Source: an uncultured Clostridia bacterium
GTDB lineage: Bacteria > Bacillota > Clostridia > Oscillospirales > Butyricicoccaceae
Assembly: GCA_910586575.1 (NCBI GenBank)
Contig: CAJUJQ010000157.1
Coordinates: forward strand, 1 to 6,982
Direction of reading: 5' to 3'
DNA length: 6,982 nucleotides
A program made the position numbers and the translations under genes. The notes below the pieces were generated by a model. It ran no database searches. It was given only the letters and a program-made list of their open reading frames with translations, and was not told where the DNA came from. This document shows positions 1 to 4,831 of this stretch, piece by piece. The stretch's first letter is position 1; each line of letters starts with the position of its first letter.

Positions 1-89
1 CGGGCGTCAGCCCGCCTGCGTCCTCTGCCTTGCCCTGCGAAAATCCCGCTCCAAGACCAAGTCCGCTTTCTGACTGGATGGAACACTAG
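1..89 (+). mobile_element. Foldback MITE-like repeat, family A, copy 1 (cut by window edge)
   Basis: These 89 bases align without gaps to the reverse complement of 2861-2949, with 78 of 89 positions identical by my hand count. The inner end runs TGGATGGAACACTAG, the same terminal sequence as the complete copy at 2861-3023. The other half lies outside the window. The element has no transposase of its own here, so it is best read as a non-autonomous miniature element. A TA at 87-88 could be a TA target duplication as in IS630/Tc1-mariner-like MITEs; that family link is inference. This copy is inverted relative to copy 2, so the two face each other across the four-gene operon. Confidence 0.75.
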
Positions 90-108
90 CCGTGGGGGAT
101 GTTTTCAC
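1..108 (-). pseudogene. Possible 5' end of a minus-strand gene interrupted by repeat A
   Basis: A strong Shine-Dalgarno (GAGGAGG, plus-strand 115-121) lies 6 nt before a GTG start at 108-106. The frame reads VKTSPT, then enters repeat A at position 89 and ends at a TGA at 9-7, giving only 33 codons. A good promoter candidate lies upstream at 147-175, after the operon terminator. This looks like the intact start region of a gene whose coding sequence was broken when repeat A landed after about six codons. The rest of the gene, if it exists, is outside the window. The alternative is that the initiation signal is fortuitous. No product can be named. Confidence 0.27.
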
Positions 109-146
109 AGTATACCTCCTCAAACCGTTGTCCGAATCTATCTAAA

Positions 147-175
147 ATTATGCCATAAACAGGCCAATACAGCAA
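147..175 (-). promoter_or_regulatory. Candidate sigma-A promoter with extended -10
   Basis: On the minus strand there is a -10 CATAAT (152-147) preceded by TGG, which fits the extended -10 pattern TGn. A 17-nt spacer separates it from a -35-like TTGCTG (175-170), which matches only three of six consensus bases. It lies between the operon terminator and the GAGGAGG/GTG start at 106-121, so it would drive the interrupted gene rather than the lipase operon. Confidence 0.4.
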
Positions 176-215
176 GCTTTTTTCACCAAAAAAGTAAAAT
201 TCAGTGGAATGAATG

Positions 216-271
216 AAAAAAGCAGCCCCTCCTTCGCATCCGGGGCAAAAACGTCCAAAAGGAGAGGCTGC
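216..271 (-). terminator. Intrinsic terminator of the ywlG-to-lipase operon
   Basis: On the minus strand, GCAGCCTCTCCTT (271-259) pairs with AAGGAGGGGCTGC (234-222): two six-pair blocks around one mismatch, with a 24-nt loop. Six T residues (221-216) follow directly. It begins 22 nt after the lipase stop codon, as expected for the end of the operon transcript. The plus strand has no comparable U tract, so it is unidirectional. Confidence 0.85.
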
Positions 272-293
272 CATATCCGGGAGCGGCGGTCGC

Positions 294-1073
294 TCAGAAC
301 CCTTTCGCCGCCAGCTCACGGACAATATTCACATAGAAGCTGCGGGGCTTAAAGTTGGGCAAGTCCCGTTTCAACGCGTCCGCTAAATCCTGATGGCTGA
401 CGCGCTCAAGCGTCCCACGGTAAACGCCCCACCGGGCAGATTCCGGGGAAACCAGACCGTCCGTTTCGCCGTCCAACGGCTTGCAGGCCGCCGCATACAG
501 CGCCATTACAGGGTCATGCAGGTTGCCTGCCAAACAGGCGCCCCAGCTCTGATAAAACACACTGGGCGCGTCCGGGCACAGCCGGTTAAACCCCTCCGCC
601 GCTTCCGCCGACAAATCGCGCAGCGTTTCTTTGAAGCAGGGCGCTTCATCACCGAGCAGCCGCCAGAACCGGTTTGAGCAGAATCCATAGGGGGCCAGCA
701 CCCGCTGTGCCCCAATCCACTGCGCCGTGCGCGAGCCATGGTGCGGCGTGGACAGCGTTGTCAGGGAAGCGGTATGCTCCGCCATCCCCAGCCGGGAAAT
801 CAAATACCGAACCTCAAGCCCGCCCTTGGAATGCGCGATAAAATTGACCTTATTGCACTGTTCCTGTTCAAGTACCCGGCATACTGTCTTTTTCAGTTGG
901 GCAGCATTTCCGGCAACCGTGCCCCACGCGTCCTGCCCGCCGAGCCAAACCCTTGCGCCGCGTTCCCGCAGCGTGTCCGGGATGCGCCCCCAATAGAAAA
1001 TCGGGCGCTCATCCCGGCAGTTCATTCCATGCACCAGAATGATGGGATACCGCGTTTTGCAGCAGTCACGCAT
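294..1073 (-). CDS. Alpha/beta-hydrolase, lipase-like (cytoplasmic)
   Basis: Predicted serine esterase or lipase of 259 residues. Visible motifs are a hydrophobic strand ending in the oxyanion-type HG (IILVHGMN, residues 11-18), the nucleophile elbow FIAHSKGG with Ser82, a candidate acid Asp205 (GETDGLVSP) and a candidate catalytic His227 (RVSHQDL). The STPHHGS stretch near 108-114 is also typical of class 2 / PGAP1-like lipases. The elbow has Ala where G-x-S-x-G lipases carry the first Gly, a common variant. I chose the ATG at 1073 because the fold starts right after it, AAGG lies a few bases upstream, and it overlaps the end of the TSCPD gene by 8 nt. A longer in-frame version to 1169 would overlap that gene by about 100 nt. 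No signal peptide is visible, so it is probably cytoplasmic. The substrate is unknown. Confidence 0.85.
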   Translation of the reverse strand: MRDCCKTRYPIILVHGMNCRDERPIFYWGRIPDTLRERGARVWLGGQDAWGTVAGNAAQLKKTVCRVLEQEQCNKVNFIAHSKGGLEVRYLISRLGMAEHTASLTTLSTPHHGSRTAQWIGAQRVLAPYGFCSNRFWRLLGDEAPCFKETLRDLSAEAAEGFNRLCPDAPSVFYQSWGACLAGNLHDPVMALYAAACKPLDGETDGLVSPESARWGVYRGTLERVSHQDLADALKRDLPNFKPRSFYVNIVRELAAKGF

Positions 1074-1323
1074 TTGCCTTGTCGAGCGCCGCGCGTACCC
1101 CCAGCGCCAGTTGGTCGGAACACGACGTGCCGCGCCCGCCGCAGTCAATCCCCTTGAAATACCCCTCAATCTGCTCGACGGTCATACCGTCCACCACCTT
1201 GCTGATGGCTTGAAGGTTGCCGTTGCAGCCGCCGTGAAACTGTACATTATGAACCACGTTCCCGTCGAGGTCGAAATCAATCTGACGGGAGCAGGTTCCC
1301 TTCGTCTGATAAGAATAACGCAT
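1066..1323 (-). CDS. TSCPD domain protein (TIGR03905-like)
   Basis: An 85-residue protein made entirely of a TSCPD domain, the small Cys-containing module also found at the C-terminus of some ribonucleotide reductases. Stand-alone versions are common in Clostridia and have no established function. Conserved features seen are Cys11 (KGTCSRQI), the HGGCNGN loop with Cys33, and CGGRGTSCSDQLA with Cys61 and Cys68. The name-giving TSCPD motif reads TSCSD here, a Pro-to-Ser change. The four cysteines could bind metal, but that is inference. The Shine-Dalgarno AAGGAAGG lies inside the last codons of the HAD gene, and the start ATG is one base after the HAD stop, so translation is probably coupled. 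The length is normal for the family. Confidence 0.88.
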   Translation of the reverse strand: MRYSYQTKGTCSRQIDFDLDGNVVHNVQFHGGCNGNLQAISKVVDGMTVEQIEGYFKGIDCGGRGTSCSDQLALGVRAALDKANA

Positions 1324-1324
1324 A

Positions 1325-2044
1325 TTAAAAACCTTCCTTTTTCAAAATTTCAAAAATACATTTCCGGACGCCGTACATATCTGCCGCCTCATAGTGCGGG
1401 CAATCGTACCGCGCATGCGGCTCACCCGTCCAATTGATCCAAATACCGTACCGAATCCCGGACGCAAACGCGCCGCCAATATCATGCTCCTGGTTATCGC
1501 CAACCATAATGGCTTCCGAGGGGGCACAGCCGCATTTTTTCAAACACAGCTCGAAAATACGCGGCGAAGGCTTATCCCGCCCTGCCTCCTCGCTGGCAAC
1601 AAAAGCGTCGAACCGTTCCGCAAGCCCCAGCTTCCGGATTTTCTCCATCTGCCGGTCAATCATCATATTGGTGCAGACGCAGGTTTGGATGCCCATGCCG
1701 CGCAGCTCGTCAAGCAGCTCCGGCGTGCCGGGCCGAAGCTCCATGCCCGCAATCAGCGTGTCCCAATAAAGGTTATGCAGCTGCTGTGCGTACAAAATTG
1801 GGTTCACGCCGAAATACTCCAGCGCGCTTTGCATCGGTAAAATCCGGTCATGGCTTTCCGGCTCGGCGTGGAGGGCGGTATGATAATGCTTCCGCCAGGC
1901 AACCGCCTGCTCCCGGAATGCCGCCGCCGGGATGCCCAGATTCTGCCCGGCCCAATCAGCAACCGCGTCATAGCTCCGTTCGTTCAGCGCGTCGAAAGAC
2001 GTATACAGCGTGTCGTCCAAATCGAATAATACCGCCTTTATCAA
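1325..2044 (-). CDS. HAD-superfamily hydrolase (subfamily IA phosphatase)
   Basis: Predicted Mg-dependent phosphatase of 239 residues using an aspartyl-phosphate intermediate. All four HAD motifs are visible: motif I VLFDLDDTLY with nucleophile Asp8 and acid/base Asp10; motif II VCTNM with Thr125; motif III Lys158 in GRDKPSPRIF; motif IV VGDNQEHD with Asp183 and Asp188. Residues about 15-100 form the helical cap expected for a type C1 cap, and GTPELLDELRGMG (106-118) leads into motif II as in phosphoglycolate-phosphatase and YjjG-like enzymes. The start is TTG at 2044-2042: MIKAVLFDLDD is the canonical N-terminus and AAGGGGGC lies upstream at normal spacing. The physiological substrate cannot be told from sequence. 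It is second in the operon, 17 nt after the ywlG-like gene. Confidence 0.92.
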   Translation of the reverse strand: MIKAVLFDLDDTLYTSFDALNERSYDAVADWAGQNLGIPAAAFREQAVAWRKHYHTALHAEPESHDRILPMQSALEYFGVNPILYAQQLHNLYWDTLIAGMELRPGTPELLDELRGMGIQTCVCTNMMIDRQMEKIRKLGLAERFDAFVASEEAGRDKPSPRIFELCLKKCGCAPSEAIMVGDNQEHDIGGAFASGIRYGIWINWTGEPHARYDCPHYEAADMYGVRKCIFEILKKEGF

Positions 2045-2061
2045 GCTGTGAAGCCCCCTTT

Positions 2062-2613
2062 TTACAGCAGCCGTTCATTGTAAACCGCGCGGCTTCCGCC
2101 GACAAATTTCGGGCGGGTACGCGCCGCAATCACAATCGCCTGTCCAATCCGCGCGGTTTTCAGGCGCACGGGCACCGCGACCGGGCGCAGGTGCATCCCA
2201 ATCAGTGTCGCACCGATATCCAGCCCGGCAGCCGCCTGGCAGCGCAGCGACTCAACCGCCACCGGCTCGTCAAACGCGCGGTATGCCGCCGCCGCGAAGG
2301 AGCCGCCTGCCTTGGGCTGCGGGACGACGTTGACCAGCTCCAGGCCGAATTTTTCCGCGGCGGTACGCTCCACAATCAGCGCCCGGTTAAGATGCTCACA
2401 GCACTGCGCTGCCAAAAAAATCCCATGCTCTGACGCCACGCCCGAAATTTCCTCAAAAATCGCGCGGGCGGTTTCCTCACTGGAATGCGTGCCAATCTGT
2501 TCGCCGGCAACCTCGCTTGACGAGCAGCCAACCACCAGCAAATCTCCCAAACGGAGCGTTGCCGTGATTTCCTCCGCCGCTGCGCGCGCCTGCCGCCTAA
2601 TTTCATCCAGCAT
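2062..2613 (-). CDS. ywlG: YwlG / UPF0340 family protein (TIGR01440)
   Basis: Conserved protein of 183 residues, the usual family length, with no firmly established biochemical role. The recognisable blocks are VVGCSSSEVAGEQIG (27-41), LAAQCCEHLNRALIVE (67-82), VVPQPKAGGSFA (96-107), GLDIGATLIGMHLRPVAVPV (130-149) and KFVGGSRAVYNE (169-180). The family fold is compact, cytoplasmic and lacks membrane segments, consistent with this sequence. The start at 2613 (MLDEIRRQ) is preceded by AGGAGGG with a 7-nt spacer; a 20-residue upstream extension to 2673 is open but has no such site and would run into the promoter. It is the first gene of the four-gene operon. In other Firmicutes this family is often near nucleotide or glycine metabolism genes, but none is seen here. 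Confidence 0.92.
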   Translation of the reverse strand: MLDEIRRQARAAAEEITATLRLGDLLVVGCSSSEVAGEQIGTHSSEETARAIFEEISGVASEHGIFLAAQCCEHLNRALIVERTAAEKFGLELVNVVPQPKAGGSFAAAAYRAFDEPVAVESLRCQAAAGLDIGATLIGMHLRPVAVPVRLKTARIGQAIVIAARTRPKFVGGSRAVYNERLL

Positions 2614-2678
2614 CCAAAATCCCTCCTGTTTCTTTGTGCCGGACAGACAGCAGCCCTGCCGCCGTCCATCCAAACAGT

Positions 2679-2707
2679 ATTATATCACAATCCTGTCACA
2701 TGGTAAA
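2679..2707 (-). promoter_or_regulatory. Promoter of the ywlG-HAD-TSCPD-lipase operon
   Basis: On the minus strand there is a perfect -10 TATAAT (2684-2679) with an extended -10 TG (TGA before it), a 17-nt spacer and a -35-like TTTACC (2707-2702, four of six matches). The ywlG start lies about 66 nt downstream of the -10. The end of repeat element B lies only 11 bp upstream of the -35, so that insertion replaced whatever upstream regulatory DNA existed. Confidence 0.75.
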
Positions 2708-2718
2708 ACCCTTTTATT

Positions 2719-3038
2719 AGACCTGTCCGAAAACGATTGACACAACGTCTGCCGCGAGCCTTTGCCGTCAGGCTGTGCCGCTTCCCCTTGAAATCCGACA
2801 GGATCTCTGCGGGAAATCATCCCATTCTGGCGACAGACTCCCACGACATCCGGCACACCCCTAGTGGTCCATCCGGTTAGAAATTGGAATTGGACTTGGA
2901 GCGGGATTTTCGAAGGGCCAAACAGAGGACGCAGGCGGGCTGACGCCCGCCAAGGACGATAACGCAGCCATGCGGAAATCCAGCCCGAGGACGACTTTGA
3001 TTTCTGTCCGGATGGAACACTAGTTTCCGAACAGGTCT
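2719..3038. mobile_element. Foldback MITE-like element B, split by repeat A
   Basis: The ends are inverted repeats: 2718-2734 reads TAGACCTGTCCGAAAAC and the reverse complement of 3023-3039 reads TAGACCTGTTCGGAAAC (15 of 17). ATT directly flanks both sides (2716-2718 and 3039-3041), consistent with a 3-bp target duplication. Removing the A copy (2861-3023) leaves about 157-159 bp, the same size class as the two other elements, and the arms keep weak palindromic similarity inward. No transposase is encoded. The terminal sequence resembles what I would expect of an IS5-like element, but that assignment is inference. Confidence 0.55.
2861..3023 (-). mobile_element. Foldback MITE-like repeat, family A, complete copy 2
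   Basis: A 163-bp element with CTAG at both ends and 24-bp terminal inverted repeats (CTAGTGGTCCATCCGG at 2861 and CTAGTGTTCCATCCGG on the other strand from 3023; 21 of 24 identical). The two halves stay similar through arms of about 80 bp, meeting at a perfect GGCGGGC-TGAC-GCCCGCC hairpin (2934-2951), so a single strand could fold into one long imperfect hairpin. TA within each terminal CTAG may be the duplicated target. It sits inside element B and is inverted relative to the copy at 1-89. A minus-strand frame ending in RKSRSKSNSNF runs through it but has no start signal of its own. Confidence 0.78.
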
Positions 3039-3112
3039 ATTGATTTGTCGTAAAACAATCGTTTTACCCTTTCCTGCCCACAGGCAGAATCGCACGAATC
3101 CCCGGAAACAGC

Positions 3113-3146
3113 AAAAGACCATCCGCAAAACAGGGTTGGTCTTTTT
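3113..3146 (-). terminator. Bidirectional-looking hairpin terminator, probably for the SCP2 gene
   Basis: AAAAGACCATCC (3113-3124) pairs with GGTTGGTCTTTT (3134-3145): nine pairs, one mismatch, two pairs, and a 9-nt loop. T runs follow on both strands (five on plus, four on minus). The nearest gene reading into it is the SCP2 gene on the minus strand. Without element C and its duplicated target, the hairpin would lie roughly 55-60 nt after that gene's stop codon, a normal distance. No plus-strand gene needing it is visible. Confidence 0.6.
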
Positions 3147-3207
3147 CACTGTGCTCTTGGGCTGTCCGGCAGTCCGTTTGTTATGTAGCCTAGGATATGC
3201 TTACTTA

Positions 3208-3363
3208 GGAACTGTGAATCAATCAATTGTGACAAGCGCGCCGCAGATTCTTTCGCCAGACAAGGCGCGTTTCCGCAGGCAGGCTATCGACTGTCAGGGA
3301 AACTGGGCGCAGTATGGTGGAAGAAGATGCAAGCGATTGTCGCAAGTTGTTTTGAACAGTTCC
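3208..3363. mobile_element. Foldback MITE-like element C, abutting the SCP2 stop codon
   Basis: The ends are GGAACTGT (3208-3215) and ACAGTTCC (3356-3363), and similarity between the arms continues inward (CAATTGTGACAA against CAACTTGCGACAA read on the other strand; GTTTCC on both arms near the centre). The element is 156 bp and has no supported gene. TTACTTA on the left and TTACTTC on the right flank it, so a 3-bp TTA or a longer TTACTT duplication is plausible. The right flank is the Lys-stop end of the SCP2 gene. Confidence 0.6.
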
Positions 3364-3684
3364 TTACTTCAGAATCTCCGCCAGTGCGAGTACCTTACCG
3401 AGGTCGCCCTCCGCTTTCAGCTTGCCGGTCGCGTATGCTGCCTTGGGATCAAGCTTGCCGGCCAGCAGCTTTTCAAAGTTGGTCATTGCGATCGAGATGC
3501 GGGCATCACGGTCATTGTACTCAAAAGGCATAACCGAGAGGACGCCGTTCAGTACTTCGATATAAAATACACCGCTGTTTCTGCCGGTCAGGTCTACCTG
3601 GATTGCAAGCTTGTCACCTGCTGCGCTGAGATCCTTCTTGGACAGGGTATCTTTCACCTTATCCACCAGTTGCTCTACTGTCAT
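3364..3684 (-). CDS. SCP2 sterol-binding-domain protein
   Basis: A 106-residue stand-alone SCP2 (sterol carrier protein 2) domain. This fold makes a hydrophobic pocket that binds lipids or acyl groups; the ligand of the small bacterial versions is generally unknown. Typical features are the amphipathic N-terminal helix (TVEQLVDKVKDTL, 2-14), central beta strands (LAIQVDLTG, 26-34, and GVFYIEVLNGVLSV, 38-51), NDRDARISIAM (57-67) and the signature C-terminal block GKLDPKAAYATGKLKAEGD (76-94). There is no signal peptide, so it is cytoplasmic. AGGAGAG lies just upstream of the ATG, and a promoter is at 3735-3762. It appears monocistronic. Element C lies directly against its stop codon without changing the reading frame. 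Confidence 0.9.
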   Translation of the reverse strand: MTVEQLVDKVKDTLSKKDLSAAGDKLAIQVDLTGRNSGVFYIEVLNGVLSVMPFEYNDRDARISIAMTNFEKLLAGKLDPKAAYATGKLKAEGDLGKVLALAEILK

Positions 3685-3734
3685 CGTGTTCTCTCCTTCC
3701 AGATGGTTCAGGGGCGGTACTTGCCCTCTTTTCC

Positions 3735-3762
3735 ATTATACTAAAAAAGGAGAAAAACGCAA
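3735..3762 (-). promoter_or_regulatory. Promoter of the SCP2 gene
   Basis: On the minus strand there is a perfect -10 TATAAT (3740-3735), a 16-nt T-rich spacer and a weak -35-like TTGCGT (3762-3757, three of six matches). The -10 is about 50 nt before the ATG at 3684. The strong -10 and its distance from the start carry the call. Confidence 0.65.
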
Positions 3763-4160
3763 CACTTTTCGCAGCTAAATATCCCGTTTTGGATGAAAAA
3801 ACAAGAAATAGAATAGAATCCGTCTGGCTTTTGTGCATTTATCAGGTCGATTCCGGTCAAAAACGCGTCCGGCGGTGGGAAACCGTCAGGCGGCAGCATA
3901 GAACGCCGCTTCGGAAAAAGCTGGAAAATCGCGTGCCGCGCGCTCCAAAACAGCCTGCCGCAAGAGGACTCCGGAAGCTTAAACACGGACAAAAGCAGAA
4001 AATCATAAAAACAAGCCGTCCCACCGGCAGGGCTGATTTTCCGCCTTTCGCGTTTATGGAGGGCTTCCGTTCTGAAAACCCCGGTCTGACGGCGTTCCGT
4101 CGGGACTTTAGACGGCTAAAAAATTTTTCAAATGATTTTCATGAAAGAATCGGATGTTGA
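3763..4160. other. Intergenic stretch, no gene supported
   Basis: This is the divergent region between the SCP2 promoter and the promoter of the peptide array. Open frames exist on both strands (3789-4160 plus, 3741-3992 minus), but each begins at TTG without a Shine-Dalgarno and shows no recognisable domain. The right part contains small structures: GACGG (4088-4092), CCGTC (4097-4101) and GACGG (4111-4115), which could form alternative hairpins, then an AT-rich tract and the palindrome TTTCATGAAA (4137-4146) just upstream of the -35. I see no known RNA gene. Confidence 0.6.
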
Positions 4161-4189
4161 AAGACAAATTGACGTTCCTATGCGATAAT
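4161..4189 (+). promoter_or_regulatory. Candidate promoter of the tandem peptide array
   Basis: Extended -10 TGC-GATAAT (hexamer 4184-4189, five of six matches), a 17-nt spacer and a -35-like AAGACA (4161-4166, four of six). It is the best plus-strand candidate upstream of the four peptide genes and is preceded by AT-rich DNA (4117-4140) and a palindrome (4137-4146). The predicted start near 4196 would give a leader of about 177 nt before the first peptide gene. Confidence 0.5.
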
Positions 4190-4195
4190 AGAATC

Positions 4196-4372
4196 ACCGA
4201 AAGGGAACACAACACACAGGAAAACTAACGAAAGGCAGGCGATTCCCGATGAATTCTATACAAATAAGGCGAAGGGAAACCATTCGCCTCTGCCACTTCC
4301 GATGTTGGCAGCATACGCCGCAATCCTAAAAAAATAAAACATTCATCCACATTCTGAAATGAGGTTTTTACA
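4196..4372 (+). promoter_or_regulatory. Structured leader of the peptide array with possible 26-codon upstream ORF
   Basis: The untranslated leader holds two short hairpins, GGCGAA/TTCGCC (4268-4273 with 4283-4288) and TGCCA/TGGCA (4291-4310). GAATC (4191-4195) can also pair with GATTC (4241-4245). An ATG at 4249 opens a 26-residue frame (MNSIQIRRRETIRL..., stop 4327-4329) preceded by AAAGGCAGG at a rather long spacing. This could be a leader peptide or chance. The last 35 bases resemble the spacer that precedes each later peptide gene. I could not match the leader to any known riboswitch class. Confidence 0.35.
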
Positions 4373-4480
4373 ATGATGACTTTGATCCTGACTGCTCTGG
4401 CACTCGCCGCAATGACGGCTTCCCACCTTGCAAACCCGGTTACCGTTTCCGCTCCTGACAGCGGCTACGACTACCGCTAA
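4373..4480 (+). CDS. Small hydrophobic peptide, array copy 1 (35 aa, unknown family)
   Basis: Begins MMTLILTALALAAMTASHLA (1-20) and ends NPVTVSAPDSGYDYR (21-35). Residues 3-16 are strongly hydrophobic and could span or insert into the membrane or act as a secretion signal. Unusually, no Lys or Arg lies ahead of this stretch. The tail is polar and acidic with a final Arg. Its Shine-Dalgarno is GAGG (4361-4364), 8 nt before the first ATG; the second ATG is also possible. It is the first gene of the four-copy array, downstream of the leader. I do not recognise the family. Candidates are a secreted signalling or modified peptide precursor, a small membrane protein, or a toxin-like hydrophobic peptide. 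The repeated synonymous changes between copies make me fairly sure it is translated. Confidence 0.75.
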   Translation: MMTLILTALALAAMTASHLANPVTVSAPDSGYDYR

Positions 4481-4525
4481 TCTTCAACAACATTCCACCG
4501 GCCGAAATAAATGGAGGTTTTTACA

Positions 4526-4633
4526 ATGATGACTTTGATTCTGACCGCTCTGGCACTCGCCGCAATGACGGCTTCCCACCTTGCAAACCCGGTTACCGTT
4601 TCCGCTCCTGACAGCGGCTACGACTACCGCTAA
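4526..4633 (+). CDS. Small hydrophobic peptide, array copy 2 (identical protein to copy 1)
   Basis: Encodes exactly the same 35 residues as copy 1; the only two coding differences (ATC/ATT for Ile5 and ACT/ACC for Thr7) are silent. Its own GGAGG (4513-4517) lies 8 nt before the ATG, a better match than copy 1 has. The 45-nt gap from the previous stop contains no promoter or terminator that I can see, so it is probably read from the same transcript. Two identical proteins in tandem suggest dosage of one product rather than two different functions. Confidence 0.77.
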   Translation: MMTLILTALALAAMTASHLANPVTVSAPDSGYDYR

Positions 4634-4678
4634 TCTTCAACAATATTCCACCGGCCGAAATAAATGGAGGTTCTTACG

Positions 4679-4786
4679 ATGATGACTTTGGTTCTGACCG
4701 CTCTGGCGCTCGCCGCAATGACGGCTTCCCATCTTGCAAACCCGGTTACTGTTTCCGCTCCTGACAACGGCTACGACTACCGCTAA
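4679..4786 (+). CDS. Small hydrophobic peptide, array copy 3
   Basis: 35 residues, differing from copy 2 by Ile5Val in the hydrophobic segment and Ser30Asn in the tail (APDNGYDYR). Three further changes are silent (GCA/GCG, CAC/CAT, ACC/ACT). GGAGG at 4666-4670 precedes the ATG by 8 nt. The spacer before it reads TTCTTACG where the others read TTTTTACA. Both amino-acid changes are conservative, in keeping with a protein under constraint. Confidence 0.77.
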   Translation: MMTLVLTALALAAMTASHLANPVTVSAPDNGYDYR

Positions 4787-4831
4787 TCTTCAACAACATT
4801 CCACCGGCCGAAATAAATGGAGGTTTTTACA

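Noticed and set aside
86..325. Minus-strand 79-codon frame over the lipase 3' end
   Set aside because: It overlaps the lipase C-terminus, the terminator and the next promoter, so it is a non-coding shadow.
2877..3149. Minus-strand 90-codon frame as a gene
   Set aside because: It begins inside a terminator hairpin, lacks a Shine-Dalgarno and mostly translates repeats A and B.
3040..3744. Plus-strand 234-codon frame as a gene
   Set aside because: It runs through element C and then antisense to the well-supported SCP2 gene and its promoter; no start signal.
3741..3992. Minus-strand 83-codon frame upstream of the SCP2 gene
   Set aside because: TTG start without Shine-Dalgarno, and its end covers the SCP2 promoter.
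4088..4115. Attenuator built from GACGG/CCGTC/GACGG alternatives
   Set aside because: The stems are only five pairs, and the site lies upstream of the predicted promoter, so it would not be in the array transcript.
3789..4160. Plus-strand 123-codon frame in the intergenic stretch
   Set aside because: TTG start without ribosome binding site, no recognisable domain, and it ends at the start of the array promoter.
4291..4325. Degenerate fifth copy of the peptide gene upstream of copy 1
   Set aside because: GCATACGCCGCAAT resembles GCACTCGCCGCAAT inside the peptide gene, but the similarity does not extend to either side.
4191..4372. Known riboswitch in the array leader
   Set aside because: GAAA-like loops and a possible closing stem invited comparison with c-di-GMP, c-di-AMP, cobalamin and THF types, but none of their conserved cores could be matched by eye.
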